From: Actinacidiphila oryziradicis
GTDB lineage: Bacteria > Actinomycetota > Actinomycetes > Streptomycetales > Streptomycetaceae
Reading direction: 5' to 3'
NCBI RefSeq assembly: GCF_005047355.1
Contig: NZ_SUMC01000009.1
Coordinates: 172,505 to 236,504 of the forward strand
DNA length: 64,000 nucleotides
Position 1 is the stretch's first letter. Each line of letters begins with the position of its first letter. Under the pieces are notes generated by a model, which saw only the letters and a list, made by a program, of their open reading frames with translations, was not told the origin of the DNA and did not search any database. Below are positions 43,712 to 54,194 of the stretch, piece after piece. The position numbers were made by a program, and so were the translations under genes.

Positions 43712-43816
43712 AGATTCGCCGCGCCAAACTTTCCTGCGCTGCGAGGAAGACTGTACAGCAGGTCAGGGCGTGCGGTCGAACCGCTTCTCGGCGGTCCCGC
43801 GCCGGGGGGCGGCGGG

Positions 43817-46800
43817 TCAGCGGCGGCCGTCCCAGGCCTCGTCCAGCGCCTTGAAGATGCGCTTGTCCGAGACCGGGCGGGCCGTGCCCAGCGCGTGCGC
43901 GAAGTAGCTGACCCGTAGCTCCTCGATCATCCAGCGGATCTCCAGCACCGGGGCCGGGACCGGACGGCCGGCCGGCTGGGCGGCGAGTAGCTCGGCGTAT
44001 TCGGACTGGATCTCGCGGACCTTCTCCATGCGGGTGGTGTCCCGTTGGGCGCCCGTCGGCATCTGCTGCAGCCGCCGGTCGACGGCGACCAGGTAGCGCA
44101 GCAGGTCCGGCAGCCGGCGCAGGCCCACCGCGGTGACGAAACCGGGGTGTACGAGGGCCGCCAGCTGCTCCTTGACGTCCCCGAGGTTTGCGACCAGCAC
44201 GAGGCTCGTAGTGGCCTTCAGACGGCGCTCACAGGCCTGCCAGGCGGCCAGCACCTGCTGGACCTGGCCGATGGTGCGCATCGTCGTGTCGACGAGGTCG
44301 GCGCGGACCTTGTCGTACAGCTTGCCGAAGGATTCCTCGTCCCAGACCGGGCCGCCGTGGTCGGCGATGAGCTTGTCTGTGGCGGCGGTGACACAGTCGT
44401 CGAAGAGGGCCGGTACGGAGCCGTGCGGGCTGCGCGAGAGGGCGAGCTTCGCCTGGTTCGACAGCTGGCTGTTGGCGAACTTCGCGGGGTTCGTGGGGAC
44501 GTTCAGCAGGATCAGCCGGCGCGTGCCGGCCCACATCGCGTCCGTCTGCTCGGCCTCCGTGTCGAAGAGGCGTACGGCCACACTCGCGCCCTCGTCGACC
44601 AGCGCCGGGTACGCCTTGACCGGCTGGCCGCCGCGCCGGGTCTCGAAGGTGCGCGGGAGGGCCCCGACGGCCCAGGAGGTGAGGCCGGTGCGCTGCTCGA
44701 TGCCGATCGAGTCGGCGGCCTTGGAGATCGCCTCCCGGGTCTTCGGCCTGAGCCTCAGCTTCAGCGCGTCGAGGTCCTTGTCCTCGGCGAGCTTGCGCTT
44801 GCGCTCGTCCGTGACCCGGAAGGTGATCCTCAGATGGCCGGGGACCCTGGACAGGTCGAAGTCGTCCGCCGTCACCGGCACACCGACCATGCGCTGCAGC
44901 TCGTGCGCGAGCGTGTCCGGCAGCGGGTCCTGGACGGGGACCACCCGGTCCAGGAACGCCTTCGCGTAGTTCGGCGCCGGGACGTAATGCCGGCGGATCG
45001 GCTTGGGCAGGGAGCGGATCAGCTCGGTGACGACCTCTTCGCGCAGGCCCGGGATCTGCCAGTCGAATCCGTCCGCCGTGACCTGGTTGAGCACCTGGAG
45101 CGGGATGTGGACGGTCACGCCGTCCGCGTCCGCGCCCGGCTCGAACTGGTAGGTCACCCGGAACTTGAGCTTTCCCTGCCGCCAGGAGTCCGGGTAGTCG
45201 TCCTTGGTGACGGCTTCCGCGTTCTCGTTGATGAGCATGGAGTGCTCGAAGCTGAGCAGCTCGGGTTCCTCGTGGCGCTTGTGCTTCCACCAGGAGTCGA
45301 AGTGCGCCCCGGACACGATGTCCTCGGGGAGGTGGGCGTCGTAGAAATCGAACAGAGTCTCGTCGTCGACGAGGATGTCCCGGCGGCGGGCCCGGTGCTC
45401 CAGGTCCTCGACCTCCGCGAGCAGCTTGCGGTTGTCGTGGAAGAACTGATGGTGGGTACGCCAGTCGCCCTCCACCAACGCATTGCGGATGAAAAGCTCG
45501 CGGCTCGTCTCCGGCTCGATTCGCCCGTAGTTCACCTTCCGCTGGGCGACGATCGGGACGCCGTAGAGCGTGACCTTCTCGTACGCCATCACCGCGGCCT
45601 GGTCCTTCTCCCAGTGCGGCTCGCTGTAGGTGCGCTTGACGAGATGCTGGGCGAGCGGCTCGACCCACTCCGGCTCGATTTTCGCGTTGACCCGCGCCCA
45701 GAGCCGGGAGGTCTCCACCAGCTCGGCGGACATGATCCAGCGCGGCGGCTTCTTGAAGAGCGAACTGCCGGGGAAGACCGCGAACTTGGCGCTGCGGGCA
45801 CCCAGATACTCGTTGTTCTTCTCGGCATCTTTCAGCCCGATGTGCGACAGCAGCCCCGCGAGAAGGGAGGTGTGGATGTGCTGCGGGTTGGCGGCGTCCT
45901 CTGCCTGGCCGCCCTCGGCGATCTGGATGCCCATCGTCTTCGTGACCGCACGCAGTTGGCTGAAAATGTCCTGCCACTCACGGATACGGAGGTAATTGAG
46001 GAACTCGGTGCGGCACATCCGGCGGAACGCGGAGGAGGACAGCGTCTGCTGCTGCTCCCGGATGTAGTTCCAGAGGTTGAGCAGCGCCAGGAAGTCCGAC
46101 GTCACATCCGCGAACCGGCGGTGCTTCTCATCGGCCGCCTGCTGCTTCTCCGACGGCCGCTCACGCGGGTCCTGGATGGAGAGCGCAGCCGCGATCACCA
46201 TCACCTCGCGTACGCAGCCATTGCGCTCGGCCTCCAGGACCATCCGGGCCAGCCGGGGGTCCACGGGGAGCTGGGAGAGCTTGCGGCCGATGCCGGTGAG
46301 CCGCTTCTGGGGGTCCTTCTGCGTCGGGTCGAGAGCGCCGAGCTCTTCGAGCAGCTGGACGCCGTCCTTGATGTGGCGGACGTCCGGCGGCTCCAGGAAG
46401 GGGAAGCGCGCGATGTCGCCGAGGCCGGCGGCGGTCATCTGGAGGATGACGGAGGCCAGGTTCGTACGGAGGATCTCCGGGTCCGTGAACTCCGGGCGGG
46501 AGAGGAAGTCCTCCTCGGAGTACAGCCGGACGCAGATGCCGTCGCTGGTCCGGCCGCAACGGCCCTTGCGCTGGTTGGCGCTGGCCTGGCTGACCGGCTC
46601 GATCGGCAGGCGCTGCACCTTGGTGCGGTGGCTGTAGCGGGAGATACGGGCGGTGCCCGGATCGATCACGTAACGGATGCCGGGGACGGTGAGCGAGGTC
46701 TCGGCGACATTCGTGGCCAGTACGATCCGACGGCCGGTGTGCTGCTGGAACACCCGGTGCTGCTCGGCGGAGGAGAGCCGGGCGTAGAGCGGGAGCACCT

Positions 46801-47821
46801 CGGTGAAGCGCAGGTTCTTCTTGTTGAGCGCGTCGGCCGTGTCGCGGATCTCCCGCTCGCCGGAGAGGAAGACCAGGATGTCGCCCTGTCCTTCGCGCTG
46901 CAGCTCGTCGACGGCGTCGCAGATCGCGGTGATCTGGTCGCGGTCCCCTTCGTCCTCCTCGGCGTCCTCGGACAGGAGCGGACGGTAGCGGACCTCTACG
47001 GGGTATGTGCGGCCCGAGACCTCCACGATCGGGGCGTCGCCGAAGTGGCGGGAGAAGCGCTCCGGGTCGATCGTCGCCGAGGTGATGATGAGCTTGAGGT
47101 CGGGGCGGCGGGGGAGCAGCTGGGCTAGGTAGCCGAGGATGAAGTCGATGTTGAGGCTGCGCTCATGAGCCTCGTCGATGATGATCGTGTCGTATGCGCG
47201 CAGCTCGCGGTCGGTCTGGATCTCGGCCAGCATGATGCCGTCCGTCATCACCTTCACCAGGGTGCTGTCGCCCACCTGGTCCGTGAAGCGGACCTTCCAG
47301 CCGACTGCTTCGCCGAGCGGGGTGCGCAGCTCTTCGGCCACCCGCTCGGCGACCGTGCGGGCCGCGATCCGGCGGGGCTGGGTGTGGCCGATCAAGCCCT
47401 TGACGCCACGGCCGAGCTCCAGGCAGATCTTCGGGATCTGGGTCGTCTTGCCCGAGCCCGTCTCGCCCGCGACGATCACCACCTGGTGGTCGCGGATCGC
47501 CGCCAGGATGTCGTCCTTCTTCTGGCTGACCGGCAGCTGTTCCGGGTAACTGATCGCCGGTATGGCCGCCCGTCGCTTTGCCACCCTGGCCTCGGCCTTG
47601 GCGATCTCCGCACCTACCTCCGCCAGCACCGCCGTACGTGCCTCCGGCTTGCGGATACGGCGCACCCCCTCGAGCCGTCGGCCCAGGCGCTGGGCATCGC
47701 GCAGCGTCAGCTCCGCGAGCCTTGGGCCGAGGTCGGCGAAGGTGGCGGGGGCTGGGGTGGCGGCTGTGGCTGAGGTGGCGGGGGCTGTGGCGGAGGCGTT
47801 GGGTGCCGGGTGCGTAGACAT
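43817..47821 (-). CDS. hrpA: ATP-dependent RNA helicase HrpA
   Basis: The 1334-residue DEAH-box helicase has motif I VIVAGETGSGKTTQIPK, Ia HTQPRRIAARTVAERV, II IIIDEAHERSLNIDF, III ITSATIDPERF, and VI QRKGRCGRTSDG, then ratchet and OB-like domains and the long HrpA-specific C-terminal region (DUF3418-like, ending RVSDKRIFKALDEAWDGRR). It unwinds RNA and in other bacteria rescues stalled ribosomes or processes mRNA. The first 40 residues are Ala/Thr/Pro-rich. A large open frame on the opposite strand is a GC-bias shadow. Confidence 0.93.
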   Translation of the reverse strand: MSTHPAPNASATAPATSATAATPAPATFADLGPRLAELTLRDAQRLGRRLEGVRRIRKPEARTAVLAEVGAEIAKAEARVAKRRAAIPAISYPEQLPVSQKKDDILAAIRDHQVVIVAGETGSGKTTQIPKICLELGRGVKGLIGHTQPRRIAARTVAERVAEELRTPLGEAVGWKVRFTDQVGDSTLVKVMTDGIMLAEIQTDRELRAYDTIIIDEAHERSLNIDFILGYLAQLLPRRPDLKLIITSATIDPERFSRHFGDAPIVEVSGRTYPVEVRYRPLLSEDAEEDEGDRDQITAICDAVDELQREGQGDILVFLSGEREIRDTADALNKKNLRFTEVLPLYARLSSAEQHRVFQQHTGRRIVLATNVAETSLTVPGIRYVIDPGTARISRYSHRTKVQRLPIEPVSQASANQRKGRCGRTSDGICVRLYSEEDFLSRPEFTDPEILRTNLASVILQMTAAGLGDIARFPFLEPPDVRHIKDGVQLLEELGALDPTQKDPQKRLTGIGRKLSQLPVDPRLARMVLEAERNGCVREVMVIAAALSIQDPRERPSEKQQAADEKHRRFADVTSDFLALLNLWNYIREQQQTLSSSAFRRMCRTEFLNYLRIREWQDIFSQLRAVTKTMGIQIAEGGQAEDAANPQHIHTSLLAGLLSHIGLKDAEKNNEYLGARSAKFAVFPGSSLFKKPPRWIMSAELVETSRLWARVNAKIEPEWVEPLAQHLVKRTYSEPHWEKDQAAVMAYEKVTLYGVPIVAQRKVNYGRIEPETSRELFIRNALVEGDWRTHHQFFHDNRKLLAEVEDLEHRARRRDILVDDETLFDFYDAHLPEDIVSGAHFDSWWKHKRHEEPELLSFEHSMLINENAEAVTKDDYPDSWRQGKLKFRVTYQFEPGADADGVTVHIPLQVLNQVTADGFDWQIPGLREEVVTELIRSLPKPIRRHYVPAPNYAKAFLDRVVPVQDPLPDTLAHELQRMVGVPVTADDFDLSRVPGHLRITFRVTDERKRKLAEDKDLDALKLRLRPKTREAISKAADSIGIEQRTGLTSWAVGALPRTFETRRGGQPVKAYPALVDEGASVAVRLFDTEAEQTDAMWAGTRRLILLNVPTNPAKFANSQLSNQAKLALSRSPHGSVPALFDDCVTAATDKLIADHGGPVWDEESFGKLYDKVRADLVDTTMRTIGQVQQVLAAWQACERRLKATTSLVLVANLGDVKEQLAALVHPGFVTAVGLRRLPDLLRYLVAVDRRLQQMPTGAQRDTTRMEKVREIQSEYAELLAAQPAGRPVPAPVLEIRWMIEELRVSYFAHALGTARPVSDKRIFKALDEAWDGRR

Positions 47822-47937
47822 ACGCGGTCAAGGATCGCATCTGCTGAGCGCATGCGGCGAACCGTTTTTGTCCCGCCCGGCGCCGGCCCGGGCGGGACCG
47901 GGCCCTTGGGCCGCGGCCCGACATCTTGTACAGGCCG

Positions 47938-48018
47938 ATCCGACAGGCGCAGTACAGCGAGCAGGAGCGGCACAAGCTCACGGAGGCGCTGGTGCTGCTG
48001 GAAAGGCTCACGCCGTGA
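47938..48018 (+). other. Possible 3' remnant of a lost gene
   Basis: One frame reads IRQAQYSEQERHKLTEALVL and then LERLTP before a TGA, with charged helical composition and coding-like codon use. No start codon or upstream continuation is found within the GC-rich hrpA upstream region. It may be the tail of a helical regulator, but it is too short to name. Confidence 0.25.
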
Positions 48019-48029
48019 CATCTCTTGAT

Positions 48030-48066
48030 ACGACGAAGACCCCGCCGGAAGCGGGGTCTTCGTCGT
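48030..48066. terminator. Terminator downstream of the tRNA-Phe/tRNA-Asp pair
   Basis: ACGACGAAGACCCCGC (48030-48045) pairs perfectly with GCGGGGTCTTCGTCGT (48051-48066). It sits five bases past the 3' end of tRNA-Phe on the minus strand. Confidence 0.88.
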
Positions 48067-48071
48067 GCGGT

Positions 48072-48144
48072 GGCTGGGGCCGGGGTCGAACCGGCGACCT
48101 ACCGCTTTTCAGGCGGTCGCTCGTACCAACTGAGCTACCCAGCC
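48072..48144 (-). tRNA. tRNA-Phe (anticodon GAA)
   Basis: The 73-base minus-strand gene starts GGCTGGGTAGCTCAGTTGG, has the anticodon arm CCGCCTGAAAAGCGG with GAA, the T-arm GGTTCGACC and ends CCCAGCC. It is five bases downstream of tRNA-Asp and likely co-transcribed with it. Confidence 0.95.
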
Positions 48145-48149
48145 GCAGC

Positions 48150-48223
48150 GGTCCTGACGGGATTTGAACCCGCGGCCTCCACCTTGACAGGGTGGCGAGC
48201 ACTCCAAGCTGCTCCACAGGACC
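48150..48223 (-). tRNA. tRNA-Asp (anticodon GTC), second copy
   Basis: The 74 bases match the tRNA-Asp at 43638-43711. The pair brackets hrpA, 4.5 kb apart in the same orientation, so recombination between them could delete the hrpA segment. Confidence 0.95.
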
Positions 48224-48496
48224 TTGCTGTGCGGTGCGCGAAAACTAGTCTCGCACACACTTGTGGCATGCTCCCAACGGTATTCCCGTCGTGAGCCGAC
48301 ACTCCTTGCGACGGTCGGACTGCCTCCCCGTCCTCGCCGGTCTGGTGATTCCCGGTGACCGGTTGGACACGCTTTGGTAGCCCGTTGCCGCTGGATCAGC
48401 GTATCAGACCTCGGGCCTCCCCCTGAACGTGTGACCTGCGGCCCGGTAGCCCCCTGGTCAGGCCTTTCACGGGGGGCTCGGGCTGGGGCGCGGGGT

Positions 48497-50101
48497 CTAG
48501 AGCGGGATGTTGCCGTGCTTCTTGGGCGGCAGCGCCTCACGCTTGTTGCGCAGCGTCCGCAGTGCCTTGACCAGGTGTGCACGGGTCCCGGAGGGCGTGA
48601 TCACCGCGTCCACGTAGCCGCGCTCGGCGGCCTCGTACGGGTTGAGCAGGGCATTCTCGTAGTCGGCGATCAGCTCCTGCCGCAGAGCGGCTTCCTCCTC
48701 CGTGTCCTTGGCCTCCGCCAGGACGCGGCGGTGCAGGATGTTGACCGCGCCCTGGGCGCCCATGACGGCGATCTGGGCGGTGGGCCAGGCCAGGTTGAGG
48801 TCGGCACCCAGGTGCTTGGAGCCCATGACGTCGTAGGCGCCGCCGAAGGCCTTGCGGGTGATGACCGTGATCAGCGGGACGGTGGCCTCGGCGTACGCGA
48901 AGATCAGTTTGGCGCCGCGCCGGATGATGCCCTCGTGTTCCTGGCCGACGCCGGGCAGGAAGCCGGGGACGTCCACCAGCGTGATCACGGGGACGTTGAA
49001 GGCGTCGCAGGTGCGGACGAAGCGCGCGGCCTTCTCGCTCGCGTCGATGTCGAGGCAGCCGGCGAACTGCATCGGCTGGTTGGCGACGATGCCGACCGGG
49101 CGGCCCTCGATGCGGCCGAAGCCGGTGATGATGTTGGGCGCGAACAGCGCCTGGGTCTCCAGGAACTCGGCATCGTCCAGCAGGTGTGCGATCACCCGGT
49201 GCATCTCGTACGGCTGGTTGGCGGAGTCCGGGACGATGGTGTCCAGCTCCTCGTCCTCGGCGCTGACCGCGAGGTCGGCCTCCTCCGGGTAGGCCGGGGG
49301 CTCCTCCAGATTGTTGGAGGGCAGGTAGGACAGGAGCGCCTTGACGTACTCGATGGCGTCCTTCTCGTCCCCCGCCATGTGGTGGGCGTTGCCGGATGTG
49401 CTGTTGTGCGCGCGGGCACCGCCCAGCTCCTCCATGCCGACTTCCTCGCCGGTGACGGTCCTGATCACTTCCGGGCCGGTGATGAACATGTGCGAGGTCT
49501 GGTCGACCATCACCACGAAGTCGGTGATCGCGGGGGAGTACACGGCGCCGCCCGCACAGGGGCCCATGATCAGGCTGATCTGCGGGATCACACCGGAGGC
49601 GTGGGTGTTGCGGCGGAAGATCTCGCCGTACAGGCCGAGTGCGCTGACGCCCTCCTGGATCCGGGCGCCGCCGGAGTCGTTGATGCCGATGACCGGGCAG
49701 CCGGTCTTCAGCGCGAAGTCCATCACCTTGATGATCTTCTGGCCGTAGACCTCGCCGAGCGCGCCGCCGAAAACGGTGAAGTCCTGGGAGAAGACGGCGA
49801 CCTGACGGTCGTCCACGGTGCCGTACCCGGTCACCACACCGTCGCCGTAGGGGCGGTTCTTCTCCAGGCCGAAGTTGGTGGACCGGTGCCGGGCGAACTG
49901 GTCGAACTCCACGAAGGAATCCTCGTCCAGCAGCAGTTCGATCCGCTCCCGTGCGGTCATCTTGCCCTTGGCGTGCTGCTTCTCCACCGCGCCGGAGGAA
50001 CCGGCGTGCACCGCCGAGTCGATCCTGCGGCGCAGGTCCGCGATCTTCCCGGCGGTGGTGTGCAGGCCCGCGTCACTCACCTGGGCGTGTTCGGCGCTCA
50101 T
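48497..50101 (-). CDS. Acyl-CoA carboxylase carboxyltransferase (beta) subunit
   Basis: The 534-residue biotin-dependent carboxyltransferase (propionyl/acetyl-CoA carboxylase beta type) has [37 protein letters not shown], the oxyanion-hole glycines [18 protein letters not shown] and [16 protein letters not shown], and [32 protein letters not shown] in adjacent parts, then [16 protein letters not shown]. It would make methylmalonyl-CoA or malonyl-CoA with an alpha (biotin) subunit encoded elsewhere. It follows the mutase gene at 37 bases, so the pair probably links propionyl-CoA and methylmalonyl-CoA to succinyl-CoA. Confidence 0.9.
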   Translation of the reverse strand: MSAEHAQVSDAGLHTTAGKIADLRRRIDSAVHAGSSGAVEKQHAKGKMTARERIELLLDEDSFVEFDQFARHRSTNFGLEKNRPYGDGVVTGYGTVDDRQVAVFSQDFTVFGGALGEVYGQKIIKVMDFALKTGCPVIGINDSGGARIQEGVSALGLYGEIFRRNTHASGVIPQISLIMGPCAGGAVYSPAITDFVVMVDQTSHMFITGPEVIRTVTGEEVGMEELGGARAHNSTSGNAHHMAGDEKDAIEYVKALLSYLPSNNLEEPPAYPEEADLAVSAEDEELDTIVPDSANQPYEMHRVIAHLLDDAEFLETQALFAPNIITGFGRIEGRPVGIVANQPMQFAGCLDIDASEKAARFVRTCDAFNVPVITLVDVPGFLPGVGQEHEGIIRRGAKLIFAYAEATVPLITVITRKAFGGAYDVMGSKHLGADLNLAWPTAQIAVMGAQGAVNILHRRVLAEAKDTEEEAALRQELIADYENALLNPYEAAERGYVDAVITPSGTRAHLVKALRTLRNKREALPPKKHGNIPL

Positions 50102-50138
50102 CGTTCACTCCGTGGGTTGTCGAGGGGACCGGTCGGTG

Positions 50139-51725
<1,587 letters not shown>

Positions 51726-51762
51726 TCAGAATCGCCTCCGTGGAACTCGATATCACCTCGAC

Positions 51763-51775
51763 GGTACTTAGTACC
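51763..51775. promoter_or_regulatory. Palindromic operator in the mutase/TetR divergent spacer
   Basis: GGTAC-TTA-GTACC is a perfect palindrome midway between the divergent mutase and TetR starts. TetR proteins commonly bind such sites to control themselves and the divergent operon. Confidence 0.6.
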
Positions 51776-51828
51776 ATTGTGGGTGGCAAGTGGCATCGGA
51801 GCGCGCAGACGGGCAAGGATGAGCGGTC

Positions 51829-52512
51829 ATGAGCAAGCCAGGCGCACGGGAGCGACTCGCGGAGGCGGCGTTCGCCCTGTTCGACGAGCGCGGATACGAG
51901 CAGACCACCGTCGATGACATCGCCGAGCGGGCCGGGCTGGGGCGTACGACGTTCTTCCGTCACTACCGCAGCAAGGAAGACGTCATCTTCCCCGACCACG
52001 ACCGGCTGCTGGAGCTGATCAGGGACCGGCTGGCGACGTCGAGCACCAGCACCGCGCTGGTCGCGGTCTCCGACGCGGTGCGCCTGGTGCTGCTCCACTA
52101 TCTGGACGAGGGCGAGCTCGCGCGCCGGCGGTACGCGCTCACCAGCAAGGTGGCCGCCCTCCGTGACCGCGAGATCGCCAGTGTGGCCCGCTACCAGCGG
52201 CTGTTCCGGGAGTTCATCTCCGACTGGATGGGCGACTCGACGGAGTCGGCTTCGCTCAAAGCCGAGCTCATGGCCGCAGCGGTGGTAGCGGCTCACAACC
52301 ATGTGCTGCGGCGATGGCTCCGGGGGGAGAGCCCCGACCCCGTCGGGGAGGTGGACGAAGCCATGCGCGAGGTCATCGCGCTCTTTCCCGCCCCCGGTTC
52401 TCACGGCGGCAGTGGCGACGGCGGCACCACGGTCGTCGCGTTCACCACCGACCGGCACATTGACGCGTTGCTCCCCTCGCTACGACGTCTCATCGAGGGC
52501 ACGCCCGAGTGA
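51829..52512 (+). CDS. TetR-family regulator
   Basis: The 227-residue protein has the TetR helix-turn-helix at residues 7-53 (RERLAEAAFALFDERGYEQT, VDDIAERAGLGRTTFFRHYRSKEDVIF) and an all-helical ligand domain. It is divergent from the mutase/carboxyltransferase pair, with a palindrome in the 103-base spacer. It probably represses that pair in response to an acyl-CoA or related ligand. Confidence 0.87.
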   Translation: MSKPGARERLAEAAFALFDERGYEQTTVDDIAERAGLGRTTFFRHYRSKEDVIFPDHDRLLELIRDRLATSSTSTALVAVSDAVRLVLLHYLDEGELARRRYALTSKVAALRDREIASVARYQRLFREFISDWMGDSTESASLKAELMAAAVVAAHNHVLRRWLRGESPDPVGEVDEAMREVIALFPAPGSHGGSGDGGTTVVAFTTDRHIDALLPSLRRLIEGTPE

Positions 52513-52658
52513 AGGGCCGATCACCGTCCGCTGCCCGCGTGTGGCCGGTGGCCACTGTCGGTGGGTGGGCTGATCGTGTGCGCGCCCAGGCGCCGGTGGG
52601 CTGCGCGGGGCAGCCGGAGCCGGTCGCGTTCGCCCCGCACCCTTGGCCGAACCTCCGG

Positions 52659-53055
52659 CTACGGGATGGGAGAGTCCGGCGCGAGGGCTTGTTCGGCCCA
52701 GATGGTCTTGCCGGTCGGGGTCTGGCGGCTGCCCCAGCGCTCCGTGAGCTGGGCGACCAGCAGCAGGCCACGGCCGCCCTCGTCCATGACACGGGCGCGG
52801 TGCGGATGGGGGGCGGCGCTGCTGCCGTCGGACACCTCGCACACGAGGGAGCCGTCGCGGATCAGCCGTAGCCGGATGGGGCCGGCGGCATGCCTGATCG
52901 CGTTGGTGACCAGTTCGCTGACCACCAGCTCGGTGACGAACGTCGCCCCCTTCATCCCCCACGCCGACAGCTGGTCCGCGGCCAGCTTGCGGGAGTGGGC
53001 GACGATCGCGGGGTCAGCGGGCAGGTCCCAGGTCGCCACCTGGTCTGCGTCGGTA
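52659..53055 (-). pseudogene. ATP-binding (RsbW/SpoIIE C-terminal type) fragment
   Basis: The frame encodes a GHKL-ATPase: TWDLPADPAIVAHSRKLAADQL, VTELVVSELVTNAIRHA (N-box), VCEVSDGSSAAPHPHRA and DEGGRGLLLVAQLTERWGSR (G boxes). Such domains are anti-sigma kinases, or the C-terminal part of SpoIIE-like phosphatases in Streptomyces. A GTG at 53039 would give 126 residues, but conserved codons (DADQ) extend a little upstream and stop at a sharp junction with an unrelated aldehyde dehydrogenase fragment near 53056. It is probably a truncated gene end; expression of a free domain cannot be excluded. Confidence 0.6.
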
Positions 53056-53056
53056 C

Positions 53057-53221
53057 GTCCAGCGCCTCGCCGAAGCTGCTGAGCCCGAATCCGCCGTACG
53101 GCACGGCGACGTCGAACCAGCCGTAGGTGTTGACCCGCACCACGCCCGCCCGGATGGCGGCGGCCATCCGGTGGCCGCGCCCGATGTCGCGGGTCCGGAC
53201 ACCGGAGGCCAGGCCGAACGA
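53057..53221 (-). pseudogene. Aldehyde dehydrogenase C-terminal fragment
   Basis: About 55 codons read FGLASGVRTRDIGRGHRMAA, AIRAGVVRVNTYGWFDVAVP and YGGFGLSSFGEALD. This is the conserved C-terminal block of NAD-dependent aldehyde dehydrogenases (normally GLAAGVWTRD...GTVWVN...PFGGFK). The catalytic Cys region and the last ~20 residues are absent. It lies on the minus strand against the ATPase fragment. Confidence 0.75.
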
Positions 53222-53239
53222 GGTTTGCCGTGGCGGCAG

Positions 53240-53534
53240 ACCGCTGCGAGCTACTGGACCGGGGCCCCGGCGAGCCCGAAGCTGCGGGCGGGGCTGTTCA
53301 AGGCGCTGGCGCAGATCAAGGGCGTCAAGCTCGTCGGCACCGTCAAGGACAGCGCCGGGCGCGTCGGGACAGAGCTGGCGTTCAGCGGGAGCATCTTCCG
53401 AGACCGGATGATCATCGACCCGAAGACGAGTGTGCGCCTGGAGAGCACCGAGACGTGGGTGAAGGGGGGAGAACGCCGGCAAGGCCATCCACCGGGCGTA
53501 CCTGTCCGTGGGCCTGACCGACAGAATCGCCTGA
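53240..53534 (+). pseudogene. CU044_5270-like protein C-terminal fragment
   Basis: One frame gives SPKLRAGLFKALAQIKGVKL, then VGTVKDSAGRVGTELAFSG and MIIDPKTSVRLESTETWV. After a run of G at 53465-53471 the next frame continues ENAGKAIHRAYLSVGLTDRIA to a TGA at 53532. The pattern fits the C-terminal half of CU044_5270-type membrane proteins that pair with ECF sigma factors. The N-terminal part is missing. A hairpin terminator follows. Confidence 0.55.
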
Positions 53535-53565
53535 CGGGACCGGCTCCGTACGCCGTACGAACACG

Positions 53566-53598
53566 CAGATGCCCCCGGCCGACCGCCGGGGGCATCTG
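53566..53598 (+). terminator. Terminator after the CU044_5270-like fragment
   Basis: CAGATGCCCCCGG (53566-53578) pairs with CCGGGGGCATCTG (53586-53598). The next 200 bases (to 53807) hold no gene; GTCGCTGTCGA near 53687 and its complement TCGACAGCGAC near 53750 form a long-range inverted pair. Confidence 0.75.
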
Positions 53599-53807
53599 GT
53601 GTTCAGGGGGTCTGCCCCGCCCTCCCGGCGGACTCGCCCACGGCGCCGCTTCCCCCTCGGCGAGTGAGCCGAAGTGGAGCGGTCGCTGTCGAAAAGGAGA
53701 ACGCGCGGAGGCCCGCGAGGAACGAGCGGGTCGAGCACGATCGACTGTCGACAGCGACTGAGCGGAACGGAGGCGAACCGAGCCGCCCAAAAGGAGTGCG
53801 GGAACCG

Positions 53808-54104
53808 TCACGGCCGGGCGACTGTGAACCGGCCGCCGTCCTCCCCTTCCGGCTGCAGGTCCACCTGCACACGGTGCGTGGTCCCCTGGTCCACGGTGCC
53901 GCCGAGTTCGGCGGTGACGACACCGATCCGCAGTCCGCCCCGGCCGGTGCCGGAGCGGTGGACCTGGACCGTGAACTCCAGGCTCACCTTCTCCACGGTG
54001 AAGCCCAGTTGATGGTTCTCCCCGTCCTGGCGGGCCTGTTCGAGTTCGCCGCGCACCTGGCGGATCACCTCGGCCAGCCCTACGAAATCAGGCGGCTCCA
54101 CCAT
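53808..54104 (-). CDS. Trypsin-co-occurring domain (trypco2-like) protein
   Basis: The 98-residue protein starts MVEPPDFVGLAEVIRQVRGE, a helix, then HQLGFTVEKVSLEFTVQVHR, GGLRIGVVTAELGG and HRVQVDLQPEGEDG, a beta-rich core. The pattern helix plus EKVSLEF...V and its position next to a trypsin-like gene fit the trypco2 family described as accompanying trypsin-like proteases in bacterial conflict and signalling systems. The ATG at 54104 begins similarity; the long frame beyond it is a shadow of the protease gene. It is divergent from the five-gene operon with a 90-base shared promoter region. Confidence 0.65.
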   Translation of the reverse strand: MVEPPDFVGLAEVIRQVRGELEQARQDGENHQLGFTVEKVSLEFTVQVHRSGTGRGGLRIGVVTAELGGTVDQGTTHRVQVDLQPEGEDGGRFTVARP

Positions 54105-54157
54105 TTCGTACCCCCGACGATCACTGTCATCCGGCCGCCAAGTATGGCGCACGAACG

Positions 54158-54186
54158 GGGACATGACACAGCCCCGCGCGTATAGT
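54158..54186 (+). promoter_or_regulatory. Promoter of the protease-kinase operon, likely leaderless
   Basis: TATAGT (54181-54186) is a good -10 box, with GGGACA (54158-54163) 17 bases upstream as a weak -35. Transcription would start at about 54193-54195, at the ATG of the protease gene, which has no ribosome site; a leaderless mRNA is therefore likely. Confidence 0.5.
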
Positions 54187-54194
54187 GTCCGGAT

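Noticed and set aside
43305..43727. Open frame with repeated peptide units across the 125-bp tandem array
   Set aside because: It runs through a tRNA gene and its duplicated end; 125 is not a multiple of three, so the units are not read in one frame.
44045..47128. 1027-codon open frame on the plus strand opposite hrpA
   Set aside because: It mirrors the hrpA codons with Arg/Gly/Val-rich sequence and no motif; it is a GC-bias shadow of a clear helicase gene.
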